A stretch of 64,000 nt of DNA from NCBI GenBank assembly GCA_037042915.1, contig CM073196.1:3162001-3226000 (forward strand), in the 5' to 3' direction. Made by a program: the position numbers and the translations under genes. A model generated the notes under the pieces. It worked only from the letters and a program-made list of their open reading frames with translations. It ran no database searches and was not told the DNA's origin. This document shows, piece after piece, positions 53,839 through 64,000 of the stretch (the first letter of the stretch is position 1; each line of letters starts with the position of its first letter). This DNA is from Auricularia sp. M13 (lineage: Eukaryota; Basidiomycota; Agaricomycetes; Auriculariales; Auriculariaceae).

Positions 53839-56151
53839 ATGCCTCCATTGACCGTCCCCATGTTCAGTGCATTTTTCGCAGTACTGAGCGCAATTAGCTA
53901 CGCTGCCGCGCAAACGGCGGTCCCGTTGGTTGACTTTCAGGTTACCCAACCACCCATCGTGCCGATCGGCGCACGTCAATGTCAGGTCCAGATACTGCAG
54001 CACAATTTCGATAGCTTCGGAAAGTATGCATGACTTGCATGACTTCTATTCCGTCCTGATTTTTCATTTACATTTTGCTGCAGCCCTGCAATTGTGCAGT
54101 ATGTGCCTCCCACCAACTGCGGAACTCCAGGGACCTGGGCTGCCGTCACCCTGAACTACACGGGCACGTCCAACGGCACCCAATTCGACAGACTCTCAGC
54201 GATCAGCTTCCATAACGTTGAAAGTAAGCTCCTTGGCAAGCTCGAATGCCGCTAAACTTTCCATTCGACAGTCTGGCGCACCTCGACACCAGAGCCGACG
54301 CTGGGGGGAATCCTCTGGACGGCAGTGAAAGACGTCACGCGATTCATACCACTGTTTGCCAAGCCCGGGACCCTGATCCTCGACCTCGACAACATTGTCG
54401 ATCCTTCTCAGGGACTAACAGGAGAATATCTCAGTGAATCTGGGTTTATCTGAGCATTCCTACGATCCAGCTCACCACTCACCAGTTACACTTACTGCGA
54501 CGTTTTTTGCGTCCAGCCGCGCGCACCCGCCAGCCAAAACTTCGGACCTCATTATTCCATTGTCAAACCTTTCCCCAACCAGACAGAATTACGTCTCCGT
54601 GCCTCCCGCACTCGATGTGAGCACGTGACTGCCCTTGCTCTCTGTTTACCTCCCACTTTGGGACTGATTCGCGGCGATACGTCAGGTCAGCACCGCATTC
54701 CCTCGGAATGCCGTCAAGGCCTTCGCGGAGCTACAGGCCAGCGGAAACGGCAACGAAGAATTCTGGGTGAGCATTGGTCAACCACCAGAACGTGCGGCTA
54801 GCAAGAGTGTCACTGACAATGCATGGACAGTACTTCAACACGGCCAACGATTTCCTCGACGACCTCCCACCAGGAGCATCGCTACCGAATGGGCCCTTCC
54901 GCGAAGTTCGTCTTCTGGTCGATGGTCAAGTCGCCGGCGCTATCCTCCCATGGGCAATATTCTTCACCGGAGCGATCGATCCCCTCGTCTGGCGGTTCGT
55001 AGATCGTCTCCGCCCATTCGCACTCCCTCCAAGGCTGAAAAACATTACTATGCAGTCCTATCGTTTCGTACCCGGCCATGGACTTGGCCACCTATTTCGT
55101 GGACCTAACACCGTTTATCCCGGTCCTGACTGACGGTGCGAATCATACGGTCTCAATAGACGTGATCAGCGCAGAAACAGACCATGCCATCGACCAAAAT
55201 TGGTTCGTCAGCGGAAACATACAGGTGAGGTCCTCTCCATCACCATAGCCGGCGCTGAACACCTGGGAAGGTCTTCCTGGACACGTCTTCGAAGCCGACG
55301 ACGGGCAGAATCATCTCGTACGACGCCGAGCCGTTCCCGGTGACGACGACCACGGGAGTCGTCGGCGCTAACGGGGACGTCAACGTCACTGTCTCCGGCA
55401 CGCGGTCGCTTTCCATCGTCTCTGAGATCAAGGCCGGGAGCGGCGCGACGACGCTCGTGAAGTGGTCGCAGAACATGACCTTCACAAACACGCAGTCGTT
55501 CCTGGACGACACCTTCGTTCAGGTAGCAAGCTTTCTCACAGATGCCATTGAATACTCACCGTTTCTCAGTTGGTCAGGCAGCGAAGCACAGGCACCTTCC
55601 TCTCCACGCACAACGGCGTCCCGCTAGTATCAGACGTCTTCGATTACCCCGTCGACGTCGATTTCCTCGTCTTCCCCGACGGATCAGGCTGTACGCTCCC
55701 ATGTTTGCCCTTTAAAAGTCTAAGTAGCTGACGGTCAGCACGTAGCCACCGTCATCGTAGACCACACATTCAAGCGCACCCTGGTCCCCAACCCGCTCCA
55801 AATCCAGTCCACGATCAACTCGCACCAGCGCGGCAGTACGTGCTTTCCGCATCAACTCACCTTCTGCTTTAAAGTGTCTCGCCAGACGGGAGTTTCTTCA
55901 ACCTCCCCACAGGCGGCCGCTCAGGAAACGGCACGAACGTGAACGAGTTCAGCTTCTCCGACGTCCGGGGCAACACCTTCACCCGCCAAGTCGCCTCGAC
56001 GAACAACAACATCACCGTCGACCGGACCGGGGGAACGCTGGCCCCTCGCACGCCGTTCAAGTTCGCGTCCCAGAAGCCCGAGGGCGTCCTCCCGCGCGCA
56101 GGCGTCCGCTTCCCAGGCAGCCGCAGCGCGCGCTTCGGGTTCAATCCTTGA
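53839..56151 (+). CDS. Peptide-N4-asparagine amidase A-like (PNGase A), secreted
   Basis: A multi-exon gene of the PNGase A family, secreted enzymes that release N-glycans from glycopeptides. It starts at ATG 53839 or, more likely given the TATA box, 53860 (MFSAFFAVLSAISYAAA is a good signal peptide). Family blocks in order are PLVDFQVTQPPIVP, QCQVQILQHNFDSFG, WAAVTLNYTGTSNGTQFDRL, VWRTSTPEPTLGGILWTAVK with DVTRFIPLFAKPGTLILDL, QYFNTANDFLDDLPPG, GPFREVRLLVDGQVAGAILP then FFTGAIDPLVWR, YFVDLTPFIPVLTD, SYDAEPF and TTTGVVGANGDVNVTVSGTR, and a C-terminal SFFNLPTGGR-like region. Several potential N-glycosylation sites are visible. Exons are separated by ~50-nt introns, not all fixed. It is convergent with the C1-THF synthase gene, 235 bp apart. 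Confidence 0.85.
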
Positions 56152-56385
56152 GCGAAAACACCTTGATTCGATTGCGATGCGATGCGATGCAAGAAAAACA
56201 GTGAATAGATGCACCAATGAATGTCACCTAGGTTGAACTAGCGCCTGATATACTGATACAGTGGTTAGTTTGCGTTGAATGCCTTCCGTGAAGTAGTGTA
56301 AACCGGGGCCGGGGGATGATGAAATCCCCCGTCACCTGCGTCAGAGATGGTGAACCTCTGCCCGCCCAACAATGGCCAAATCTCC

Positions 56386-59300
56386 TCAAAACAGGCCGAT
56401 CACGCGGCCAGTCTCGGGCTCGACGTCGACCTCCCAGAAGCCTGTAGTAGCAAGAGTTCATCAAAGTGCTCACGCAGTGAGAAAGAGAGGACCAACCTGG
56501 ACGGGTCCCGAGACCAGGCATAGTCTGCATGTCGCCCAGAATGGGGTACAAGAAGCCCGCGCCGGCCGAGAGGCGCACGGCGCGGATGGGCACCGTGAAG
56601 CCGGTGGGCGCGCACTTGAGCGCGGGGTCGTGCGAGAACGAGAACTGCGTCTTGGCCATGCAGATGGGCAGGTTGCCGTACCCCTGGCGCTCGTACGTCT
56701 CGACCTGCCTCGCCGCCAGCTCGCTCAGCTCGATGCCGTCCGCGCGGTACACCTCGCGGCAGATCGCCTCGATCTTCGCCGCGATGGGCTGCTCGAGGTC
56801 GTACAGGAACTTGAACGCCGACTCGCCCGAGCTCGTCACAGCGATGAGCGCCTCCGCCAGGTCCTTCGCGCCCGCGCCGCCCTTCGCCCAGTGGTTGCTC
56901 ACCACCGCGGCGTCCGCGCCCGCCGCGAGCGACTTGGTGCGCACCAGCTCAAGCTCGGCAGGCGAATCCGTGCTGCGGGCAATTACGCTGAGCTGCAGTC
57001 ACAAAGGGCGCTCAAGGCGAACTCACGCAAACTGGTTAATGCCAACGACGACCTTGACGCCGAACTTCTTGCAGTTCTCAATGTGCCGCGCGAGGTTGTC
57101 GCACCCCTTCTCGAGCGTCTCGAGGTTCTCCTTGGTGTACGTATCGTGCAGCGGCTTGCCAGGCGTCACCTCCGGCCCGCCACCATGCATCTTGAGCGCG
57201 CGCGTCGTGGCGACGATAACAGTCGCGTCCGGCTTGAGGCCCGACACGCGGCACTTGATGTTGAAGAACTTCTCCGCGCCCATATCCGCGCCGAACCCGC
57301 CCTCAGTGAGCACGAAGCCCGCGCGCGCGGGGTCGTCGCCGGGCTCGGTGCCGGCGAGCTTCAGCGCGATGCGGTCCGCGAGGATGGACGAGTTGCCGTG
57401 CGCGATGTTGGCGAACGGGCCCGCGTGCACGAACACCGGCGTGCCCTCGAGCGTCTGCATGAGGTTCGGCTTGATCGCGTCCTTCATCAGCACCGTCAGC
57501 GCGCCGCCCACGCCGATGTCGTCCGCCGTCACGGGGTCGCCTCCGCGGCTCGTCGCGACGACCATCGCGCCCAGCCGCGCGCGCATGTCCTTCAGGTCGT
57601 TGCTCAGCGCCAGCACCGCCATGCACTCGCTCGCCACGGAGATATCGAACCCTGTGACGCGCTCGTGGCCCTTCTCCGTGTCGTTCTGCCCAATCGTGAT
57701 GCGCCGCAGGAACCGGTCGTTCACGTCCACCACGCGGTTCCACGTGATGGTCTCCGGGTCGATGTCGAGCCTTGCAAAACTCTTGATCTCCTCGGGCGTG
57801 AGCGAGTTGGGGTCCGTCTTGTCGATACCGAGCTTCTTCAGCCGCTTGAACATGAGCGGCGCAAACTCGCGCTTGCCCTTCTTGGTCGGGACGAGACGTG
57901 TGAACAGCTGCTTGTCGGTTTGCGTGGCTTCGTGGAACATACGCGCGTCGAGCGCCGCTGCGAGAAGGTTGTTCGCGGCAGACACGGCGTGGATATCGCC
58001 GGTCAGATGCAGATTGAACTCGTCCATGGGGATGACCTGGCTGTACCCGCCGCCGGCAGCGCCGCCCTTAATGCCGAACGTCGGGCCCTGACTGGGTTGG
58101 CGAACGCACGCGAAGGCTGGGCGGCCCAAGTGTGCACCGAGCGCCTGCGCAAGACCAATCGTCGTCGTCGACTTGCCTTCACCGAGGGGCGTTGGCGTGA
58201 TACCCGAGATGAGCACGTATATCCCGTCCTTGCGATGGGAGAGCCGATCCAGCACGGACAGCTCGACCTTAGCCTTGTACTTGCCATAGCTCTCGAGCTC
58301 GTCTGCGCGCAAACCGATCTCGAACGCCAGCTCGCTCACGGGCTTGGGAATCTGCGCCTGAGCGATCTCGATGTCGGACGGGACCTTCTCCTTGATGTCG
58401 AGCGGGAGCGCGCGCACAGTGCGCTCGCGGGCTTGGTTCCAAAGGCGCTCGGCAGACGTCAACGTGTTGAGCATGAGCATGGCGACTGTCATGGGGCCAA
58501 CACCACCAGGGACGGGCGTGATATGGGAAGCGACCCGTGAGGCAGACTCGAAATGAACGTCGCCGACGAGCCTCTGCCCGCTCTTCTTGGACGGATCGGG
58601 GATGTAGTTTGTGCCCACATCGATGACAACGCAGCCCGGCTTGAGCCAGTCGCCCTGGATGAATTCGGGCTTGCCGATGGCGGCGACGACAACATCGGCA
58701 GTTTTGAGCTGCAAAATGTGAGAACCGAGCAATGCAAAAGCAGGGCTACAAGCTGAAGTGTAACGCATCATGCACGATGTGACAGTACGTGCACCGATCG
58801 CGCTCAAGGCTTCGAAATCATGTTGAAATGCTACTCAACACGTGCTCAAAGCCTTGCAACAATGACTGCAGCGCGGGTATGGCATCGCACAGATAGCAGG
58901 CAGCCGTTGATGGGGTGACAGCTGCCATACCTGAACAGCAGCTCCGGAGCGCGCACTGACACGCCACCTTGGCCGTACATATGTGCAGCAAACAGCTCAG
59001 TCCGGTAACAGGGCCCGCCAGAGCGGTCACTGAGCCAGAGGACGGTACAGAAAGGCTGCACGTTCTCCCACCCGGGTCGCCGACGTCCGCACCGGTTAGG
59101 GAGCCGCCTACCGATGTCCGGTACGCGATTACCGTAGTGCAGGAAGCACGGTTCAAGCTTGCAGGGAAAGCGACACTCACAATGTCCTGCAAATTGCGCG
59201 TACGGCTGTGGCACTGGGTGACGGTCGCGTCGCGCTTCCTGAGCATGGCGGCGACGGGGCTGCCGACGATGTCGCTGCGGCCGAGCACAACTGCTGACGC

Positions 59301-59975
59301 GCCGGCGAGGTGGACGCCGGTCGAGTCGAGCAGACGCATGACGCCCGCCGGGGTGCCGGGCAGGAAAAGCGGCGTCGAGGCGCGCGACGAGAGATGGCCG
59401 ATGTTGTATGCGTGGAACCTGGGCGCGAGCGTTAGCGTACTTAGTGGGTTTGAGGGCTGCTGTATGCTGCGCACCCGTCGACGTCCTTGGAGGGGCTGAC
59501 GGCCTCTGTGACCTTGCGCTCGTCCTCGGGGCCGACGTGCTCGCCGAGCGGGAGCTGGACAATGATGCCGCTGATGGCGTCGTCGTCGTTGAGGGCCTTG
59601 ACGGCGCGGATGACGTCCTGGACGGAGGCCTCGGCGGGCAGCTGGACGTGCTCGAGGCCGATGCCGGTCTCCGCGGCGGCCTTGGCCTTCATGCGCACGT
59701 ACGTCGTCGAGTCTGGGCGTGCGCCGGCCTGGATGATGGCGAGGCGCGGCTGGAAGCGCGGGTGGGTCGCGCGGACGGCGGCGACGCGCTGGGCGACATC
59801 GACGCGGATCGCCCTGTTTCGGCCGTGAGCGCCGAGGGCCCGTGCGCATCAGGCTGACTCACTGGGCGATGGCGGCGCCGTCGATGAGCTGGGCGTTGGC
59901 GGCGGCGGCGGCGGACATGGCACGGGTGATGAGGAGGGGCCTGAGGAGGAGGGACCGGGCGGCAGGGGCCATCAT
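56386..59975 (-). CDS. ADE3: C1-tetrahydrofolate synthase, trifunctional
   Basis: A multi-exon gene for the one-carbon enzyme combining methylene-THF dehydrogenase, methenyl-THF cyclohydrolase and formyl-THF synthetase. The start at 59975 ([20 protein letters not shown]) has a mitochondrial-like leader; a second ATG at 59918 ([10 protein letters not shown]) would give a cytosolic form. The N-terminal domain shows [14 protein letters not shown] (catalytic Lys), [13 protein letters not shown] and [17 protein letters not shown], and later VVIDVGTNY and [16 protein letters not shown]. The synthetase domain fills the large exon (to about 57028) with [20 protein letters not shown] (P-loop), [20 protein letters not shown] and [18 protein letters not shown]. 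It ends [33 protein letters not shown] and [18 protein letters not shown]. An unusually long intron (~470 nt) separates LQDI from the KTADVVV exon. Confidence 0.92.
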
Positions 59976-60053
59976 TCCGAGCTGCCTTTTTATCGCTGCC
60001 TACGGTCACTGTCTGAGGCTAAGCAGCCCAAATCTTATCTCCTCGCTGCTTAT

Positions 60054-60485
60054 ATGCGCGTCCCCGCTGCCCGCCGGCTGCTGTCCTCCGCCGCCGCCGC
60101 CGCCATCGAGCTCAACGGCCGCCGCTACCCGACCGACGCGACGACCAATGTCACCCAGGCCATCCTCGCCAAGGTCCCGCGCAGGCTGCACGCCCAGCCC
60201 GGCCACCCCATCGGCATCCTGACGCGCCGGATAGCCTCGCATTTCGCGGGCTTCAGCCTGCTCGACGCGCCCGACCCGGTGGTAAGCGTCGCCAGGAACT
60301 TCGACGACCTCGGCTTCGCCCACGACCACCCCGGCCGCCGCGCCTCCGACAGCTACTACCTCAACGCCCACACCCTCCTGCGCACGCATACATCCACCCA
60401 CGAGGTCGAGGCCTTCGCCGACGCCGCCGTCCGCGACGCCTGGCTGCTCGCCGCCGACGTCTACCGCCGCGACGAGATCGACCGC

Positions 60486-60518
<33 letters not shown>

Positions 60519-61484
60519 GCCCGCCTCTTCAACACCGACTGCGACCGCGCCGCGCTCGAGGACCGCATATCACGTGACGAGCACGCCCTGCGCGCCGCCA
60601 ACGTCCGCATCCACGACGCGTCCGCCATCGGCCCCGCCAACCCGCTACAGGCCGGCCACGACCCGCACCTCGCCTCGCTCGTCGTCCGCGACCTCAAGCT
60701 CTCGCTCAACGGCCTCATCCTCGACCTCTTCGGCGCCCCCGCGGGCGCGTCCAGCGAGCCGCTGCAGGTCCGCTGGATCGACGCGTTCTTCCCCTTCACG
60801 AGCCCCAGCTACGAGGTCGAGGTGCTCTGGAACGGCAAGTGGCTCGAGCTGCTCGGCTGCGGCCTCATCGCCCAGCCCACGCTCGACCGCGCAGGTCCGC
60901 CCTAGCCACCTCCCCCACACGCATCTCACCCTCCCCACCCTCAGGCGTGCAGAACAAGACCGGCTGGGCCTTCGGCCTCGGCCTCGAGCGCATCGCCATG
61001 GTGCTCTTCTCCATCCCCGACATCCGCCTCTTCTGGTCCGAGGACGCCCGCTTCCTCGGCCAGTTCACGCCCGGCAAGTTCTCCGCCTTCAAGCCCTACT
61101 CCAGATACCCGGAGTGCAAGCGCGACGTCAGCTTCTGGACGCCCGAGGGTTTCCACGAGAACGACTTTTGCGACGTGGTCCGCGACGTCGCGGGAGACCT
61201 CGCCGAGGATGTTGCGCAGGTGCGTTGCGGGAAGATATTATCGGCTAGCTGTTGCTCATGATGCACGCAGATCGACCAATTCGTCCATCCGAAAACTGGA
61301 CGCAGCAGCAGGGCGTATAGAATAAACTACCGGTCCATGGATAGGTGCGGCCGCGTTGTTGTCGTTGTCCATTGTGGCTGCTTCTCATCTGAGTCGCAGA
61401 TCCCTTACGAACGAAGAAGTGAACGAGGTTCACGCGCAAGTGACCAAGCGCGCGGCAGAACAGTTGGGAGTAGAAATCCGGTAA
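60054..61484 (+). CDS. MSF1: Mitochondrial phenylalanyl-tRNA synthetase
   Basis: Four exons, 60054-60894, 60945-61219, 61271-61344 and 61400-61484, with introns of 50-55 nt give 424 residues. The leader [20 protein letters not shown] is mitochondrial in type. The single-chain class II synthetase core includes [47 protein letters not shown] (motif 2 region), [39 protein letters not shown] and motif 3 [20 protein letters not shown]. The C-terminal anticodon-binding ferredoxin-like domain is spread over the later exons ([60 protein letters not shown]). It attaches Phe to mitochondrial tRNA-Phe. It is divergent from the C1-THF synthase gene, only 78 bp apart, probably sharing a promoter. Confidence 0.92.
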
Positions 61485-61684
61485 TAGTCACTTACAGTGA
61501 CATCCACAGAAAAGAGGGCTCGCGCCCATGGCCAGGATATAGACTGGGCGTGGAAAATTGGGCACCACCACTCACTGCTCATTAAAACAAAGAGCAACGC
61601 TATCGAGCTCTCGCTATGCTACTTCGTATGCCCGTACGGCATAATATAATTTGCTTTCGTGCACGCATCTTCGTGGTTTTTTGC

Positions 61685-61845
61685 AGCCGAAAGAGGTCCA
61701 CGCGCAGGCGGGCTCGCGCGACACAGCAATTTGGAGTGGAGATTCGGTAATCATCAGCAATAAAAAAGCAGAGCAAAGCGATCGAGCTCTACACTATGCT
61801 ACATCTGCCCGCGCGGCGTAAGATACTTTTGCATTTGCGTCGTCC
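61685..61845 (+). repeat. Diverged duplicate of the PheRS last exon and 3' flank
   Basis: After TTTTTTGCAG the sequence AAAGAGGTCCACGCGCAG and then CAATTTGGAGTGGAGATTCG plus GTAA mirrors the end of the true last exon (GAGGTTCACGCGCAA ... GTTGGGAGTAGAAATCCGGT). Several of the differences fall at third codon positions. The following 3' flank is also shared (ATCGAGCTCT..CTATGCTAC). It is a tandem duplication about 275 bp downstream of the original, now imperfect in frame. Confidence 0.7.
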
Positions 61846-61858
61846 ACGGGCGCGGTGT

Positions 61859-62624
61859 CTACTTGGCAACGCCGACCTGCGCCGCGCGGAGCGTGCGGTC
61901 CTTGATGGTGTAGCCGAGTTTCTGGCAGTTGATGACGGTGCCAGGCTCGGTGCCCGGGGGCGCCGGCGCCTCGAAGAGCGCCTCGTGCCGGTTGGGGTCG
62001 AACTTCTCGCCCGTCGGGTCGAACGGGACGACGCCGTACTTCGCAAAGGTCGCCAGGAGCTGCTTCTGCGTCATCTCGATGCCCGCGCGCAGGTTCGCGT
62101 CGAGCCCGGCCTGCTGCGGCGCGGAGGCGTCGTGCGAGTCCGAGGCGCCGCCTGAGTCCGCCGACGCAGGCGCAGCGGTCGAGCCCGCGGGCGGCGCGAG
62201 CGAGCGCAGCGCCAGCGCGAGCACGTCGGCCGTCTCCAGCAGGTCGAGCGCGAACCGCGAGATGGCGAAGTGCGCCTGCTGCTCCTTCTCGCGCGCCGCG
62301 ATGCGCTGCTGGTTGACCAGGTCCGCCTGCGCGTACCGTAGCCGGCTCTGTTGCTGCCGTCAGCGCTGTGCTCCTCCGGAAATTTTCGAGGAGGCGACGC
62401 ACGGTCAGGTCCGCGATCTCCTCATCCTTCGCCTTCAGCTTCGCCTCCACGCTGTCCGCCTGCGGGGCTTCTGGGCTGGCGGGCGCGTCGTCCGGCTTGG
62501 CCGCCTCAGCCGTGCTCGACATCGGTCGTCTTAAGCGGGCCGCGCATGCTGGCGCTATGCGGCGGGTTGACGAGACGCGCAGCGCGCCAGTGGACGCGCG
62601 GAGGACGTGCTGCAAGGCGGACAT
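61859..62624 (-). CDS. MGE1: GrpE, mitochondrial nucleotide exchange factor (Mge1-like)
   Basis: Two exons, 62624-62403 and 62347-61859, with a 55-nt intron give 236 residues. The N-terminus MSALQHVLRASTGALRVSST is a mitochondrial presequence. A coiled-coil follows (AKLKAKDEEIADLTSRLRYA, QADLVNQQRIAAREKEQQAH). FAISRFALDLLETADVLALA is the GrpE core helix. After an Ala/Ser-rich insert of about 35 residues come AGIEMTQKQLLATFAKYGVV with PFDPTGEKFDPNRHEALFEA, and the beta-domain end VINCQKLGYTIKDRTLRAAQ. GrpE releases ADP from mitochondrial Hsp70 to drive protein import and folding. The insert between core helix and beta domain looks longer than usual. Convergent with the PheRS gene. Confidence 0.92.
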
Positions 62625-62841
62625 TGGGGAACGCAAGTTTCGAAGCAGAACGCGTAGAGGCAAAAGCAGAAAGCAGGTTACAAAACTCCGCGCTCGACTC
62701 TCTTCCCGACCATCTTACGGCGGCCTGGCTTGGCTCGTCTCGCTCGCGTGGCTGGGCCTTCGAAAAGCACACTCCCCTGCTTAGTACCTGCTGGATCTCA
62801 GCAGATCTGAACCTCCGATCGCAGTGAGCATCGCTGTGAAC

Positions 62842-63996
62842 ATGCATCTTCCGCCCGAGATATTGCTAGCCATCTTCGAATGCGGCCGCCCTCAGCAGGT
62901 TCGCGATAAAGGCTTCCATAGCGGCATATCGACACGGAGGGATTATTACTTCTCTCTCCGTATGTTCTCACTCGTGCACAGGACCTGGACGCCATGGGCG
63001 CAAGAGCTGTTGTTCGCCCACATCGAGCCTCCGGAGACGTCCCCTTCGGGATGCTACCCCATCGATGCCCTGCTCGATGCCCCGGAATATCTGCGCTCGA
63101 GGACAAAGTCACTGTCTTTGCGTCTCGGGGATCACTTGCGCTTCCGGAGGCCGTCCGTCGTGTTGGCGAGGTATGCTCCGTGGCTACACCTTCCCCGCAT
63201 CCTCCGCGCCTTCCCCAACCTGAATTCTCTGCGCCTTGATCTATACTCGCTGCATAGCTGCGGACCGCTGACAGAGGAGCTTCACGAGCACCGGTCGTTG
63301 CGCCACTTAGTCGTCCGCGCCTGCGCGCCGGGACGGTATAACCACTGGAATATTCTCTACCGTCGCACCTGCTCTTGGCCTCTACTGGAGACGCTCGAAG
63401 TTTCCGGCTTTTCCACAGAGCCATGCTACAGCGCGCGTGCTATCGGGCCAGTGCATTCTGTAGAGGAGCTGCGCGCGCCGCGATGGTGCTCGCAGATCGA
63501 GTGGGTCCGGAACACGGTCGTCCTGGAGTCCCAACACTTGCGGGCACTCCGTTGCTCAATCTGGGATCTGCCACTATTTCTTCCATATCTGCACGTCAGC
63601 CTGGAGACTCTGACGGTAGACGTCGATGCCAACCGGATTGTGAGGGCCGAGGACGATGCGCTCGCCTGCCTCGCGCTATGCAGCAGGCTCGAGAAACTCG
63701 TGATCGTCGATCCCAGCATGGCACCAGCTAACTATGTCAAGGGGCTGCCAGCCGGGCTGCGACACATATCCATCGCCGTGCACCCAGGCTGGTTTCTCAA
63801 CTGCGCTCCTGAGATAGACTGGTACTCGCTGCGCACCATCACTCTTGTCTGGCCTCCGCAGAGCTACGCCGTGCGACGGTATCTGGATCTCAAGGGTGCC
63901 AAAAAGGACGCGGCAGCCTTGCGGGCTGTGTGTTCGAAGCACCGCGTAGAGCTTACGATGCTATCTGACTGCTATCCTGAAGATTGGCAACACTGA
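62842..63996 (+). CDS. F-box / LRR-like protein (paralogue of the gene at 20511)
   Basis: An intronless frame of 384 codons from the ATG at 62842 to a stop at 63996, just inside the window edge. The F-box region is LPPEILLAIFECGRPQQ, then MFSLVHRTWTPWAQELLFAH. CYPIDALLDAPEYLRSRTKS and LRR-like stretches follow (LNSLRLDLYSL, LRHLVVRACAP, LLETLEVSGF, LRALRCSIWDLPLFL, LRHISIAVHPGWF). The same block order occurs in the gene at 20511-21710, so the two derive from one duplication or belong to one expanded clade. Probable SCF ubiquitin-ligase adaptor; target unknown. Confidence 0.8.
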   Translation: MHLPPEILLAIFECGRPQQVRDKGFHSGISTRRDYYFSLRMFSLVHRTWTPWAQELLFAHIEPPETSPSGCYPIDALLDAPEYLRSRTKSLSLRLGDHLRFRRPSVVLARYAPWLHLPRILRAFPNLNSLRLDLYSLHSCGPLTEELHEHRSLRHLVVRACAPGRYNHWNILYRRTCSWPLLETLEVSGFSTEPCYSARAIGPVHSVEELRAPRWCSQIEWVRNTVVLESQHLRALRCSIWDLPLFLPYLHVSLETLTVDVDANRIVRAEDDALACLALCSRLEKLVIVDPSMAPANYVKGLPAGLRHISIAVHPGWFLNCAPEIDWYSLRTITLVWPPQSYAVRRYLDLKGAKKDAAALRAVCSKHRVELTMLSDCYPEDWQH

Positions 63997-64000
63997 GTTG

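Noticed and set aside
56372-58540. A 722-codon open frame on the plus strand
   Set aside because: It lies wholly opposite the C1-THF synthase exon. It is a GC-rich antisense shadow with Arg/Ala/His-biased composition and no domain.

Overview
The window reads as a gene-dense segment of a filamentous basidiomycete genome, most likely a wood-decaying Agaricomycete. Coding sequence is GC-rich, introns are mostly 44-70 nt with GT-AG ends and a CTAAC/CTGAC-like branch site, and the gene content is typical of white-rot fungi: a GH5_7 mannanase-like gene, a GH79 glucuronidase, a CYP63-like P450, a PNGase A-like secreted protein, DUF6534 seven-helix membrane proteins and intronless F-box genes.

Layout. 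1-5.8 kb: a mannanase-like gene running off the left edge (minus), a mitochondrial TPR-like protein (plus), and a gene with a Cys/His-rich, possibly DNA-binding domain (minus). 6.5-19.7 kb: one DUF6534 gene (minus) broken by two mobile elements. An ~11 kb LINE (7094-18138) carries a 14-bp target-site duplication and a poly(A) tail, and a 494-bp TIR element (19092-19585) carries a TA duplication. 20.5-31.1 kb: an F-box gene, UPF0658 and DNAJC9 genes sharing a divergent promoter, a FHIP/RAI16-like gene and a P450. 31.5-38.8 kb: a repeat island with a young non-autonomous LTR element, a possible diverged solo LTR, an 803-bp element with 300-bp inverted repeats, and a rearranged LTR with an inverted end. 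39.3-46.6 kb: Ptc7-type phosphatase, BAHD-like acyltransferase, an apparently whole DUF6534 paralogue of the broken gene, a doubtful membrane-protein gene and a small unknown gene. 47-64 kb: GH79, a long disordered protein with repeated KKKLLP motifs, PNGase A, C1-tetrahydrofolate synthase, mitochondrial Phe-tRNA synthetase (with a decayed copy of its last exon downstream), mitochondrial GrpE, and a second F-box gene paralogous to the first.

Functionally the window mixes housekeeping (one-carbon metabolism, mitochondrial translation and protein import, histone chaperoning, endosome transport) with secreted carbohydrate-active enzymes and fast-evolving families. The most informative story is the double disruption of the DUF6534 gene: both insertion sites can be read to the base, and the paralogue at 43.4-45.1 kb shows what the gene looked like. 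The LINE has an oversized 5' region holding an intron-containing sense ORF and possible antisense exons, which is unexpected for an element copied through RNA. No tRNA, rRNA or CRISPR features were seen.
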